Source of the DNA: Protopterus annectens
Lineage: Eukaryota; Chordata; Ceratodontiformes; Protopteridae
DNA length: 64,000 nucleotides
Reading direction: 5' to 3'
Assembly: GCF_019279795.1 (NCBI RefSeq)
Contig: NC_056749.1
Span: 578,488,665-578,552,664 of the forward strand
Below the pieces are notes generated by a model. That model searched no databases and was not told where the DNA came from. It saw nothing but the letters and a program-made list of their open reading frames with translations. The number at the start of each line of letters is the position of its first letter. Position 1 is the stretch's first letter. Below, in pieces: positions 10,000 to 21,339 of the stretch. Made by a program: the position numbers and the translations under genes.

Positions 10000-11887
10000 G
10001 CCAATCTGGTGGTCCCCTGCCATAAAAAAACTGTACAACAGAAGGAAGAAACTCTTGCAAAAGAGTGTAAAATCCCATGAGTGGAGCAGCTCCCTGGTCA
10101 GCCTCAGTAAAAAGCTGAGATCCCTTATAAGATCCTCCAAAGCTAGCTACAAAAACAAAATCACCACTAATTCTAAGGACAACCACAAAGCATTCTATAG
10201 CTATGTCAAGAATCTCGATAGAAACACCCAGATCTGCTCTGAGTTACAGCACAATGGCATGAAAATGACAGGACCAACTGATATTGCCAACATCCTGGCA
10301 GAAAGGTTCAGTGCTGACTTTACCCCCCCCCCACTCCCTAAAGGGCCCATATCTATACAGGAAGAATGCAGAGTCCCTGTAATCACAACTATGCAGGTAA
10401 ACGCTGCACTCTCTAAAGCTAAAAACACAGCATCCATGGGACCGGACAACATCCCAGGCTGCGTTTTACACAAACTTCAGAATGAACTGGCTCCCCACTT
10501 AAGCACCATGTTCAATAATAGCCTCGCATCAGGCTATGTGCCCACTGAATGGAGCACAGCAACAGTTATCCCACTCCACAAAGGGGGAGCCACCACTGAT
10601 CCTGGGAACTATCGACCTATTAGCCTGACGAGCCTGGTCTGGGCCATTGAATGTATCATCATGGAACTCATAAACAAAGACATTGGTAACCTCCAAACTC
10701 TGGATGCCACCCAGTTCAAGTTTGTGAAAGGCAGATCATGCCTCCTGAACCTGATTGACTTATTTGACGCAGTCACCAAAGCCATAGATGAGGGTAATGT
10801 GGTTCACACAGCCTATCTTGACCTCGCCAAGGCTTTCAACACTGTCCCCTATTCTGGAATTATAGCTAAACTCTCTAAACTAGGTATAAATCCCTACGTC
10901 ACAAGATGGTTTGCCAACTGGCTCACTGACAGAACCTACACTGTAAAAGTTGCAGACTCCAAATCTTACCTCAAAGCAGTGACAAGTGGAGTACCACAGG
11001 GTTTCATCCTGGGACCTCTCCTGTTTGGTATCTACTTCTCTGAAGTACAGCCTAAAACAGAAGGCCTCTGGCTAATGAAGTTCGCAGATGACTGCAAACT
11101 AGGAGCCATAGTCAAGTCTCCAAATGATGTGGACATCCTACAGAAGGGCCTCACTGAGACAGATGTCTGGTGTCAGAGCCATGGCTTCAAGCTCAATGCC
11201 AAAAAGTGTAGTGTCATCCCCTTTGGTAAAAACTCTCTACCCATGAACTACCACATAGGCAGCAATCTACTTAACACTGAATGTGTGATGAGAGACCTTG
11301 GGACCCAGGTGGACAGTAGTTTCTCCTTTGATAGTCACATCGCCACAGTAGTCAGGAAGTCCTTCTATGTGGCACACCTCATCATAAAAGGGTTCTCATC
11401 CAGGAAACATGAGATCATTGTTCCCCTCTACTCGACACTCATTAGACCCATTATAGAGTACAACGCTCCTTTTGGAATGTACCTCACAAGACATCTGCAG
11501 CAGCTGGAAAGGCCACAGAAGTACCTCACAAAGAGGATTACTGGCTTCAAACAAATGCCCTACACTGGCTGCCTCAAAAAACTCCAACTTTATTCCATAG
11601 CATATCGCCTACTCCGAGGTGATCTCTGCCTAACATATAAAGCTATGTCAAATCCAGAGCTGTTGGACATGCTACACCTAAAGAAATCCCAATCCCTCTG
11701 AGCTACACACTCTAGGGACCTAAACCTTGTCAACACAATAAACAGGACATGCTGGAGGGATAGATTCCTGTCCGAGAGACTTCCCATACTCTGGAACAAG
11801 CTACCCATCTATGTCAAACAAAGTTCTTCATTAGCACTCTTCAAGAAAAATCTTGATGAGGGAGCCTTGTTGGCTAGACTTACGTAG
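9953..11887 (+). pseudogene. CR1-1 reverse transcriptase, 582-residue open part plus C-terminus
   Basis: The open part (to 11701) covers the complete RT. It has GPDNIPGCVL, STATVIPLHKGG and NYRPISLTS in the fingers. Motif A is YLDLAKAFNTV (Asp at residue 290; the following AFD is AFN). Motif B is SGVPQGFILGPLLF, and the catalytic box is KFADDCKL with FADD at residues 377-380. The thumb and connection region ends RPIIEYNAPFGM and GDLCLTYKAMSNPELL. An AGA-to-TGA change at 11699 stops the frame, but the same frame continues with ATHSRDLNLV and WRDRFLSERLP to 11887. This is the most intact coding sequence in the window. Confidence 0.88.
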
Positions 11888-11931
11888 GCCCTTGGGCCAA
11901 TAACCTAGTACCTACCTATGAACCTAATGGC

Positions 11932-12234
11932 TCACCAAATACTAACATGTCTACAAACTTATGAATATTGTTGTTAACCGTGATAAATCCATGTCCCATC
12001 AAGCAGCACTTAACATTATACATGAGTGATGCTGTCAGACTATGCAGCCTTCTAGCATTTGGCAAAAACTATCAAAAATAAATTGAAACAGTAAAGGATT
12101 TTAGGGTCCATGTAAGTGATGATCTTGGCTTTCTGATTAGCATGTGTTTCATTTGTGTTCTTCTCACAAATGTATGATCAGAAATGGGTGAAACCTCCTG
12201 AATGAGGACAGTATTGGGAAGAAAAAAATCACAG
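11932..12234. other. Unassigned spacer
   Basis: AT-rich sequence after the CR1-1 tail. I see no gene, RNA or clear repeat in it. Confidence 0.4.
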
Positions 12235-12345
12235 CAAAAAGCTGAAACCCCTTATGTGGGGGTTACATCCCTCAAACCCTGCTAATTATATATACCAACT
12301 CCCAGGTCACACTATCATGGAGAAATGGGAATTCCCTGGTATTCC
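12235..12345. mobile_element. MITE-like core, third copy
   Basis: The segment CTTATGTGGGGGTTACATCC, followed by CAAACCCTGCTAATTATATA, CCAACTCCCAGGTCACACTA and GGAGAAATGGGAATTCCCT, aligns by eye with cores at 44955-45040 and 56510-56620. The order is a G-tract/C-tract pair, an AT-rich step, then the GAGAT-GCACTA part. I could not define terminal repeats here, so only the core is annotated. Confidence 0.45.
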
Positions 12346-14077
12346 AGCAATTCATTCTTTTGAAGAAGAAACAGCTGGTCACACAGTATTGTACACATGA
12401 GTGCTACAAGTGCTCAGACTTTTTGGAGCTAATGGTTTGTGTAATGTTTTTTCTTTGTTTTTATTTACCCTGTTTAGTAATTCACGCATTAACACAAACA
12501 TGAGTATGGGATGGATCCAATCTGCTTATCTGTTTCTTCTGTTCTGGCAATATTTTCTCTTTCCCAGCTTCATGTGTTGTTCCTTCCCTCTGCTGTTGTC
12601 TTAAAATGCTCATTGTTTATCTGTAAGTCTGAAATACTTTTGAAAGTAGTACATTGACGTAAAGCAGAGGATATAGGATTTTCACACACAACACACTTAT
12701 AAGTGTTTCTTCTCCCATTTCTTCCTCTACAAAAGACAGCTCATGCCAGTGACTTTTCTGTTTTCAGTTTGATAATTTCTTTACTTTTACTTCAGTGCTT
12801 TCTATCTCTTTTAAGTCCCTGTTGCTGAGAGTCCTGTTTCTGATTAGTTCTGAGTTTTAACATTGCAGAAAGAAACCTAGAACTCCATCCATGTTTCTTT
12901 TATTCTCTTACTTTATTTATCTTTGTTTGTCTCTTTATCTTTGTTCCTACATAGACATCTTTCATTACTTTAATGGCTAAAATCTTCTGGTTTCACCACC
13001 TGAACAACACCACGTTCTTCTAGCCTTTCTATTCAAACCCAGATTTTAGTTCCCTTTGGAGTTTCCATACCTATTCCTTTCTCTTTGCTAGGGAAATGTA
13101 TTTTAACAGTGTGTCAAGCTACTGTTGCTACACCCCTAGTTATACTAGGGCTGTGTTCAAGACTGTGTATTCTAAGTGTGCCAGGCTCCCCCACCCGCAT
13201 TTTTTCTAGGAGTATAATCTGACCATAGAATATCTAAAAGTGCTTCCTTCCTCATAATTTCCATAGTGTCTTGAACCAAGGGAAGCCTCAACTGCTTATG
13301 ACTTAGTGTGTCAAATTAGGTACCAGTGCTACAGAATGTTGCACTTTTCTCACAAGGGTTTGAATTTTTACATGTGTTATCGGATATTCCTTCCTGTCTT
13401 CATGAACACGTTACTTCCAGCCTCCTTTTGTCATTTGTTTTATGCTTATAGACATGTGTCTTCTTAATAAGTGTCACTATCCTCCCAGAATCTAGTAACA
13501 GCTTCAATTTCTTCCCATTCACCAACACCAAAACCATACATTCAGCAAACTTGCTAATGTCACTGAGGAAATATGCTAACTGTACTATTATAGCAATTAT
13601 TTTATCATATTCCATGAGTACGTGTTCAGTATCAGCTGGTTGGTTAAAAGTCATACTTTTGATAGATGCAGTTTTGCATTTTCATTAGAAATCAGATTTT
13701 CTTAGGTATAACATTCCTATTACTAAATGAAAAATTTTAAGCAGTGTGTCCCGTCTTCCCACATCTGAAACAATTTTTGGGTTCACAGACATCTGTACAG
13801 TTTTAGTTGCTGATTTCTTTTGTTCTGTTGTAAGCAGTGCTTTATCAGATAGTAACCTTTCATTTACAAAAAAAAAAAGAAAAGAAAAGAAGAAAAAACA
13901 AACACTCTATTAATACACTTAGGGTCACACTGAAAACCAGTTTATATAAAATATTTGGTGAGTGCCATTTGAATTCATTAACAGCTAAAATGTCTATCAA
14001 TTTACCTTTACTGCTCAACTTGGACTCTACACTTAAGCTTAAAATATGCTTTAGATCAGACATATATGTTCTTATAG
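12346..14077. other. Unassigned AT-rich region
   Basis: No convincing ORF or known repeat. Short open stretches at 12401-12604, 13400-13654 and 13837-14085 have low-complexity products and no recognisable domain. A purine run (about 13868-13890) gives one of them its Lys-rich start. Confidence 0.5.
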
Positions 14078-14490
14078 TTTTATAGGTTCATAGATAAGTA
14101 TTAGGCTGGCTGTCCTTGTGAACCATTTTAAGCTAACACAGTTTCTCTTTTTGTGCTCAAATTAACCTATCCCATTTGTTTAGAGAGCAACCTTACCCAT
14201 CCAATATCACCTCTTAGGAGAATAACTGGGATCACACCACAGATAATTTGAGGGGAGCCATGCATGGGATAAAGCATTTAGGAGCTGCTTCTGTCCATTA
14301 GTAGTACAGGGGGCAGTCCTGGGGTAAATTTCTGTTTTCCATACATAGATCCAAGTTATGCTTGTGTATGGACATGAATGAACTTTATATTCCAGCGATA
14401 TCTTCTGCGAAATATACCTGTCCCTCCAAATCATTCTGTTGATGTTGCAGAAGACGTTTATATCCCTACAGTGAGTACTTCTGATACCAT
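14078..14490 (-). mobile_element. CR1 3' end on the minus strand (CR1-6)
   Basis: Read on the minus strand, 14490 to 14250 encodes IKSNGIRSTHCRDINVFCNI and NRMIWRDRYISQK. These are the C-terminal RT-ORF motifs seen as THSRDLNLV and NRTCWRDRF in the other CR1 copies. The 3' untranslated end then runs to 14078 with GCTTAAAATGG, a GCCTAATACTTA segment and TCTATGAACCT. This tail is the same as the first tail of the SINE at 37.3 kb and the SINE at 60.5 kb. Stops and frameshifts make it a dead fragment. Confidence 0.75.
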
Positions 14491-15004
14491 TTGACTTTAT
14501 GTTCACTTATGCAGTTTCATCATTTGTATTTCAAAATAAACATCAGCACTAACAACTCTTTCTTATTTTTGATATTCAATGTAGTTAGTACCTTCCATAT
14601 CCATATAGCCATTGAATGCTTCTCCTGTAAGTTACAAGGATAAACGTCTGGCCCAGTTGGACTGAGCTTAGTTATCACTGGTGATATTTTTTTCAAAAAC
14701 ATTGAGGTATGTTTTGGTATTGCCAGTCTTCCACTGTGTTCTTTTTAGTGGTGGGGTGGCCTTTGGGGTGAGCATCACAGTGGCTATCATGTTCATCTGC
14801 TCCTGGAGACCCATATTCCTCTTCTAGATTGCCTCTATATGAAGTTTCATGTATGTGCTGGCCTGCACGAATGTATCTCTAAGGGTTTCTCCAGTTAGTT
14901 TGGTAGAGTGTAAAACGTCAGCCGCAAAATAAAACCATTTCTCTGTCTCTCTCTCTTTCACTTTTCAGGTAAGGTAAGCACAGATAAACAATAACAGTTC
15001 TCTT
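14491..15004. other. Unassigned spacer
   Basis: No gene or repeat recognised. A short CT-rich run sits at about 14940-14962. Confidence 0.4.
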
Positions 15005-15009
15005 TTTTA

Positions 15010-15115
15010 TAGGTAGGGTAATTTATTTATTTATTAGAATTTGTTTATAGGGAAAGTCCACTGAGCCAAATTGGGCCCATTTTTAATGGATGCTTGGGGA
15101 GAAAAGCTCCACATG
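15010..15115 (-). mobile_element. SINE 3' end on the minus strand
   Basis: The segment with TTATTTATTTATTAGAATTT, GGGAAAGTCCACTGAGCC and GGGCCCATTTTTAATGGA is the reverse complement of the 3' end of the SINE at 19.8-20.2 kb, which there reads as CTAAAAATGGGCTC, GTTGGACTTTCCTTG and an AAAT repeat. Only the tail is present, so it is a 5'-truncated copy. Confidence 0.65.
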
Positions 15116-15987
15116 AAACACAAATAGGATAAATAGTACATCACAAGGCACACATTTTGAGTATATATGGGACAAATGGAGGAAAAAAAACTTCTTAAAA
15201 CAGTAGTACATTTACAGTATATACAAACACTTGATACACACTTAATAAAACTAATTACAATGTAGTGCAACTATAACTGATGTAGTAGTATGGTGAATAT
15301 AAAAAAGCTTATGTACACATGCTTGATACACACATAGTAAACTAATTACAATGTAATACAGCTATAGCTGATACAGAAGTATGGGTGAATATAAAATGCT
15401 TAGCTTTCAGAGGATGATTGAGATTTAGAGCTGGGGAAAGCATTTAGAGGCTGCAGCAGTTATTGTATATGAGAAATAATGAGTGGGAGAATATGAGAAA
15501 TTAACTCAAAATGTTTTATACTTGCAGGATGTGATGCAGGAATGGAAAACCAATGTATTTTCCTCACTAAGACAATCTAAGGGATGTTGTCCTTGATCTA
15601 CCCAGACTGCCTTAAAGCACACTCTGTCTCCAATTTCATAGAGAGCTTGAGTGGGGACCTTTGTCTGGAGTATACAGCTTCATAAAATCCAACCATATGT
15701 GACCTCTTACATATTCACAAAACAAACTTGAGAGCAAAACTTCCACTAACACATAAATAGATCTTGCTGGCAAGACATTACTTTTAACTTAAAATACACT
15801 GGGTGCAGATGAATTGCAGACTAAGAAAACAACATATTCCTGAAACATTTATTTAAACTCATGGGCTGTGATAAAAAGAAAATGGTATGTGTAAACAAAA
15901 AACACTTCCCTCACTTCCAGATATGGACTGAAAAAAAAATGAGTGTGAGGAGATGTCATTACAAATGTAATAGGCAACACAAACTCT
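15116..15987. other. Unassigned spacer
   Basis: AT-rich. A weak internal duplication exists (ACTTGATACACAC with TAATTACAATGTAGTGCA near 15228-15270 and again near 15320-15362), suggesting an old tandem repeat of about 92 bp. No gene is seen. Confidence 0.45.
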
Positions 15988-16125
15988 AAATGACAACAAC
16001 AGCAGCAGTGGGTTCAGGTACAAAAATCTGACTCACAGTTTATCCACCAATTTATTCAATAAAACACCCAAAAGGTGTAGTCACATAAAAATCCAAAAGA
16101 TATAAATAGTATTCCAAGTGGTTTA

Positions 16126-16150
16126 GTCTCTGGTGAATCAGAGACTTTTT
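16126..16150 (-). ncRNA. Hammerhead-like stem-loop in PLE arm (left)
   Basis: This is the mirror copy of the stem-loop at 17423-17446, on the minus strand: GTCTCTG, loop, CAGAGAC, then TAAAC in place of GAAC. It is decayed in the core. Confidence 0.3.
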
Positions 16151-16474
16151 CAAAGAAATTAGAAAACTATTACTGAGCTCAATTTAAACAAACAGATCCA
16201 TCCCTAATTAACATTGAACCAATAGAATAAAACCATATAATGAATATTCATAAAGGTCATAAATATATAATAGTCACAGTACAATTCAACCACAGAACCC
16301 ATTCATGATAAAAAAACACAATGAAACGTACAGCAAATAACACACCAATCCCCAAAAAGCATGTCCTTGTCAAAATAGTATAGGTAAAAATGCTATTAAT
16401 AAACATATACATATGTACATATAAAATGTAAAGTTATATAAATACATGTAAAAATGTATAGCAATTAATTTATC

Positions 16475-16930
16475 TATTTAATGTTTTTAACTTCAAGAAA
16501 CAGGCTAAGGATAGAGCATCATTGCTACCCAGCCATTTTATCACATTAGCTTTAATCTGCCATAGTGCCTCTTGTTTCTCCAGTTGTAGGGTCCAGGGGC
16601 CACCCCTTGGGTCAATGTCTAAAACATTAATTATTGTAAATTTAAAATCATGCCCCTCATACTCCTTACGGTGTTTAGCGAGAGCATTCATCTCTTTGCC
16701 TAACCTAATATCCAATAAATGCTCGTATATCTTGCATATTAATCTCCTTTCCATTTTCCTGATTTAGAAAGTGGGACGAACCATACATAGGGCACAGTAT
16801 ACCACCCTTTCAGTTTGGCATGTGGTCTTCCTTCTCAGTTCTATAGTAACCCCATTGATAATGCAAGACAAGCCCTCAAGAATATGTGTGCAAGATGAAC
16901 AAGCCCCACATTTCCTCATGTAACCAGTCA
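16475..16930 (-). pseudogene. PLE-C GIY-YIG endonuclease C-terminus
   Basis: On the minus strand the product has KCGACSSCTHI (cysteine motif), VVYCALC and, after one in-frame stop, MERRLICKIYEHLLDI, HRKEYEGHDFKFTIINVLDI, RGGPWTLQLEKQEALWQIKA and a C-terminal LACFLKLKTLNR. The arrangement matches the PLE-A endonuclease at 4.9-5.4 kb: Cys cluster, Y-x-A-L-C, KxxxRIYEH, then the Arg/Glu helix. Only the endonuclease survives; the RT is missing. Confidence 0.8.
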
Positions 16931-17422
16931 TAGGTCCCTATGTTTTAGACATAGACCCAAGGGGTGGCCCCTGGACCCTACAACTGGAGAAACAAGAGGC
17001 ACTATGACAGATTAAAGCTAATGCAATAAACTGGCCAGGTATCAATGATGCTCTATCCTTAGCTGGTTTCTTAAAGTTAAAAGCATTAAATAGATAAATG
17101 AATTGCTGTACAATTTTTACATGTATTTATATAACTTTACATTTTATATGTACATATGTATATGTTTATTAGTAGCATTTTTACCTATACTATTTTGACA
17201 CTGGCATGATTTTTGGGGATTGGTGTGTTATTTGCTGTACGTTTTAGTGTGTTTTTTATCATGACATGGGTTCTGTGGTTGAATTGTACTGTGACTGTTG
17301 AATATTTATGAACTTTATGAATATTCATTATATGGTTTTATTCTATTGGTTCAATGTTAATTGGGGGTGGATCCATTTGTTTAAATTGAGCTCAGTAGCA
17401 GTTTTCTAATTTCCTTGAAAAA

Positions 17423-17446
17423 GTCTCTGATTCACCAGAGACGAAC
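17423..17446 (+). ncRNA. Hammerhead-like stem-loop in PLE arm (right)
   Basis: GTCTCTG (17423-17429), loop ATTCAC and CAGAGAC (17436-17442) form a perfect 7-bp stem, followed by GAAC. Upstream TTGAAAA sits where CUGAUGA would be in a hammerhead core. It looks like a decayed hammerhead of the sort known from Penelope-like elements. Activity is unlikely as it stands. Confidence 0.35.
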
Positions 17447-17579
17447 ACACTTGAAATACTGTTTATACCTTTTGGATTTTTATGTGACTACACCTTTTCT
17501 GTGTTTTATTAAATAAATTTGAGGATAAACTGTGAGTCGGCTTTTGTACCTGAACCCACTGCTGCTGTTTTTGTCATTT

Positions 17580-18840
17580 GATGTCATTACAGACTATAAA
17601 GTGATATGGAGAAGGTCACCCTGAAGCAAAATCAGATTAGCATTGCTATCTCAGTTTCCTATTAGTACAATCCAATAAAAATGAATATGGACAGCTTATA
17701 CCAATACAAGCACATTGATTCATTCATTTATTTTCATTTTGATAATAAAGTAAGAATCAATGAGCATATGCATCCAAGACTAAAATACTTTGCTGAAAGC
17801 ATTTGGTGTCAAATAAGGTAAACATTTATAAACATTGCAATAGTATAGAATTAAAAATACATGAAACACTGTAATTGTCCTGTTGTTATTATCTTGTTTC
17901 TAAACTCCTTGTGAGAGTCTTAATGTAGATAAACTGTGTTTTCTACGTGTATCTGCCATTGCCACCTGAACAGAACTGAGCTGCTGGTGCATGCTTTCTT
18001 ATTATATCTGGATAAGGTAAATTAAGTGATTATTTTTGCTCTGTTATTTTTTTAATTACCCATTAATTTGTTACTTACCTGGACTTTACTTAGCAGATCA
18101 CAGTGAAGATTACTTGAGTTAGAATAGTGTCTAGCTAGAGAACAGAAATGATTTACGAATACAAATAAAAATAACAAAAAAAAAAAAAAAAAAAAAAGGA
18201 AAATACTAAGAGAATCCAAGAATTGGGGGAGCATGAAAGAAACAGGATAGGCTAGCGATGAAGAGTAGGAAAGAAATGGGCGATACACTTAGCAGTTGAG
18301 GCAGCAGTCTGGCTCATTGAGCTTTGGGGTGGCACAGGATATGGGGTCTGCAGTAGACTGGGGAGTTTCACAGGAAACTATTACAGGTAGAGATGATATT
18401 GGACCGGCTGGTGAAGTAAGAAGGGTACAGAGGACTGAAGAAAAGGCAAAACAGTGCAGCCGACAAAATGGGCTGGGAAATGTCTGATGAAGAATCACAG
18501 TGGGCAAGAGGACATAGGCAAAGCATGTAGACTACAGGCAAATGGTGTTCACAGAGGATGGTGAAGGTAGGAAATAGGATGCACAGTTATGAAAGACAGC
18601 ACAAGAAAAAGAAAAAGCAGAAGAAGACCATAGAGGTAAAGAGACAGGTGCAGACAGTAATGTCGAGAGATGACAGTGATACGGTGCTAGAGTTTCCATG
18701 CAGAGACTAATACCACTAGGAGAAGGAGACAGAAATGGGTAGGAAGTGGCACTCCATGAAATGAGAGGAACAAAGAGTAAAAAAATCTTGTAGGATTAGT
18801 TCAGAAGGGATGCGGTAGGAGTAAAATGTATGAGATGGAA
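17580..18840. other. Unassigned spacer with poly-A run
   Basis: No gene is recognised. A run of about 20 A lies at 18177-18197, which could be the tail of an old retrocopy, but the sequence 5' of it is not recognisable. From about 18200 the plus strand becomes purine-rich. Confidence 0.4.
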
Positions 18841-19050
18841 ATCATACCTCTCAACCTCTTAGAACAAGAACTCTGGACACAGCCATAAATAAAAGTGGGA
18901 TAAAGCCCAAAATATTGGGACAATTTTTAAATATTGATCTTGCCAACTTAAGACAGTTGATAGAATAACAGGCTTTGATGTAACATGAATTTGAATTTGT
19001 AGCACAGATGTGGACATTCTGCGAAAATCTGTACGGTTGAGAGCTATCAT
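18841..19050. mobile_element. 200-bp MITE with 5-bp target duplication
   Basis: The element spans 18846-19045 and starts ACCTCTCAACC; its other end is GGTTGAGAGCT, so it has 11-bp terminal inverted repeats with one mismatch. ATCAT flanks it on both sides (18841-18845 and 19046-19050). The interior includes GGACAATTTTTAAATATTG and a part resembling 55.57-55.75 kb. It encodes nothing, so it must have depended on a transposase from elsewhere. The superfamily is not clear. Confidence 0.6.
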
Positions 19051-19833
19051 GGAATGAGGTTTCCAGCAAAGAAGTGAAGACAACTGGGGGTAGTGGCACT
19101 AGACGTCAAAGGTTACAGATATGAATGCTACAGATATAGGCAGGAATGGAAGGAGATGAGAACCAGTGTGGGGCGTGAGAAGAAACTTTTGGAGACTGAA
19201 GACTCAGTTATGATGGAGATTAACAGTGCAATGGAAACAATGAAGACCAGGTTACAGTAAGATTGAGCTTCAGTCAAAACACCGGAGAAGGTGACAATGG
19301 TGGATAACAAGGAGTAAGGGTGGATGTATGTTGAGGTGCATATAGACACCAGCAGACTGTAAGGGGAGACAAATGAGGAGGTGTCAGGCATGGTCAGTGA
19401 AGGGACAGAGAACTGCTGCTAGGATTTGGGGTTGGAGGCAGTGTTCTCAAAAGTGTTACGTGTGCCAGCTGTCAGCTCAATGAGGAAAACAAAGATTAGG
19501 GAATATAATGACAAGCTGTGACAGTGGACATGGCAGAAAGGCTTGGAACTGTTAGAAGAATGAGAGACACCTGGACAAGAGACCATTGCTGTGCCAGTGA
19601 CCGGCTCTACCTTAGCCCGGTAGGTAAGCTAGACCTCACTGATTGTACTTCAGATTAAAATGGAAATGAATGGGCATGTCACAGATGCAGAAGGTCGGAG
19701 TAGGAAATCAAGCAGTAAAAATTAGGTGAAAGGGGCACAGAACATAGCAGAAGAAACAATAAGGATGATTCAGAGCATGTCTGAGTAGTATTACTATGAA
19801 ATGCAAAGAGTGCATGTAAGAAGATGGGGAGAT
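19051..19833. other. Unassigned purine-rich region
   Basis: G/A-rich plus strand. I find no domain, RNA gene or tandem repeat in it. Confidence 0.45.
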
Positions 19834-20180
19834 GCAGGGAAATCAGGCAATAGTGGTGCAGAGGTTAGCATTGTCACCTGGCAGCAAGTGGTTCTCTGGT
19901 TCAATTCTTGACTGTGGTGCCTGCAGGGAAATCAGGCACAGTGGTTAGTACTGTTGCCTCACAGCAACAGGCTCTCCGGTTCATTTCTTGACTGGTCTGT
20001 CTTCTGTGTGGAGACTGCATGTCCTCCCTGCAATCACGTGGGTTTCCTCCTGGTGCTCCAGTTTCCTCCCACATTCCACAGACATGTGTCTGCAGCATTT
20101 CTCTCCAGGTCTCCACTAAAAATGGGCTCTGTCGCAGTTGGACTTTCCTTGTAAACAAATGTTAAATAAATAAATGCAGG
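19834..20180 (+). mobile_element. V-SINE-like tRNA-derived SINE with duplicated head
   Basis: The main unit starts near 19939 with a tRNA-like head (CAGTGGTTAGTACTGTTGCC as A-box region, CCGGTTCATTTCTTG as B box). A conserved core follows (GTGTGGAGACTGCATG, CGTGGGTTTCCTCC, GGTGCTCCAGTTTCCTCCCA), and the tail has TTGGACTTTCCTTG and AAATAAATAAA. The core resembles the central domain of the V-SINE superfamily. A head-only copy lies immediately upstream (19850-19922). The 16-bp string GCAGGGAAATCAGGCA occurs at 19834 and again at 19923, so the extra head is part of an 89-bp direct duplication. Confidence 0.75.
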
Positions 20181-20543
20181 CAGTAAAGAAACAAGAGAGA
20201 GTAGACATTACTGGTACCACAAAACATAGACTAGTATCAGAAAGAGATATGACATGGAGGCATCTTTGTATATGTTGTTTACGAATGACAAGAAGGGAAG
20301 GATGGCGATAGTGTAGCCATCAGAGAGGGGGAGGATTGCCATCCTATGAATGAGACAATGGAGTGGGCAGGGTCAGAATTTAGGTTAAGTGAACAGGTGG
20401 TTAAGTTAGAGGAAATGAGGAAAATTGATGGATTAACGAACTGAGTCAGCCCCTAGATACATCAAGGGAGAAGAAAGACCGTTGGAGAGAATAATGGGGT
20501 ACAGTAGAAAAACAAGGGTTATAGTAATGGTAGATGTGAAAAA

Positions 20544-20760
20544 TAGTTATGGTAGTTGTGAACCTTTCAGGAACAGACTAGAGTCATGGTAGATCTGAAC
20601 CATTCAGGAGCAGTCTAGAGTCATGGTAGATGTGAACCTTTCAGGAGCAGACTAGAGTCACGGTAGATGTGAACCTTTCAGGAGCAGACTAGAGTCATGG
20701 TAGATGTGAACCTTTCAGGAGCAGACTAGAGTCATGGTAGATGTGAACTTTTCAGGACTA
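20544..20760. repeat. 37-bp tandem repeat, six copies
   Basis: The unit GAGTCATGGTAGATGTGAAC plus CTTTCAGGAGCAGACTA repeats six times with a 37-bp period. The outer copies are more diverged and the inner ones nearly identical, as expected for a minisatellite that grows from its middle. Confidence 0.9.
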
Positions 20761-21320
20761 GCAGATTCTGAGGTTTAGGCAGACCAGGACCAGGAGTTGA
20801 CTGTAGTCTTGGACCATGATGGGATTCAGCTTTCTTTCATTGAACTGTACCAGAATGAACAGAATTCAAAATGTGGTCCTAACGAAGGTGAAGGTGATTA
20901 GGATGGCCTGGTGAAATCATCATTAGCTAAAACTGTCATTATGTCACTGTGTGGTTTAGATCTGGTGGAAGAGTAAGAACATAAAGGTAAATATGATGGT
21001 GTTAGATTTTAGTGTAGCAGAATAAAAAGAATTGGAGATAGAGTTAAAGGTAAGTTAGGCAAATGCATAAAAACTGAAGGGGTGAATAAGTGATAAGGCC
21101 AGGTTAGGCATGTGCTATAGATGTTAACTAAAATGAGTGTGAAGAAGTGGCAAAAAGACAAAAAAGAAGAGAAGGCTTATGTGGCTGGCTGTACAGGAAG
21201 TCAGAAGTATTATGAGGTAGAGGGGAAGGTGACAAAGAAATGAAAAAAGCAAAGGCACAAGCTAACAGAGAGATGGCAAAAAAGGTCTAGGGGGGGGGGG
21301 GGAGCAAGGCGTCGTTAAAC
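20761..21320. other. Unassigned purine-rich spacer with poly-G run
   Basis: No gene is seen. A run of 13 G at about 21290-21302 is the only striking element. Confidence 0.4.
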
Positions 21321-21339
21321 ATAGTGCAGAATAAAAGAA

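Larger units (their letters stand above)
8145..11931 (+). mobile_element. Nearly complete CR1-clade LINE (CR1-1)
   Basis: This is the best CR1 copy in the window. Order: ORF1 with two CxxC pairs and an SGNH esterase-like domain (8145 to about 9100), APE endonuclease (9146-9797), linker (9760-9999) and reverse transcriptase (9953-11887). The 3' end has GGCTAGACTT, GTAGGCCCTTGGGCC and CTATGAACCT (11874-11931), a CR1-type terminus with short repeats. Compared with the copy at 43.5 kb it lacks about 100 bp after codons for NLDE, removing the WMGxxKFxPG end. A handful of frameshifts and single stops inactivate it. Such LINEs copy themselves by target-primed reverse transcription. Confidence 0.9.
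15988..17579. repeat. Giant inverted repeat of a PLE 3' end (640-bp arms)
   Basis: Left arm 15988-16627 and right arm 16940-17579 are reverse complements over their whole length with perhaps 5-8% mismatches, separated by a 312-bp spacer. Each arm holds the last codons of a Penelope-like ORF (RGGPWTLQLEKQEA), its AT-rich 3' region, a stem-loop beside GAAC, and a terminal segment with CCTGAACCCACTGCTGCTG. The spacer carries the GIY-YIG part once, on the minus strand. PLEs are known for such rearranged terminal repeats. Confidence 0.85.
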
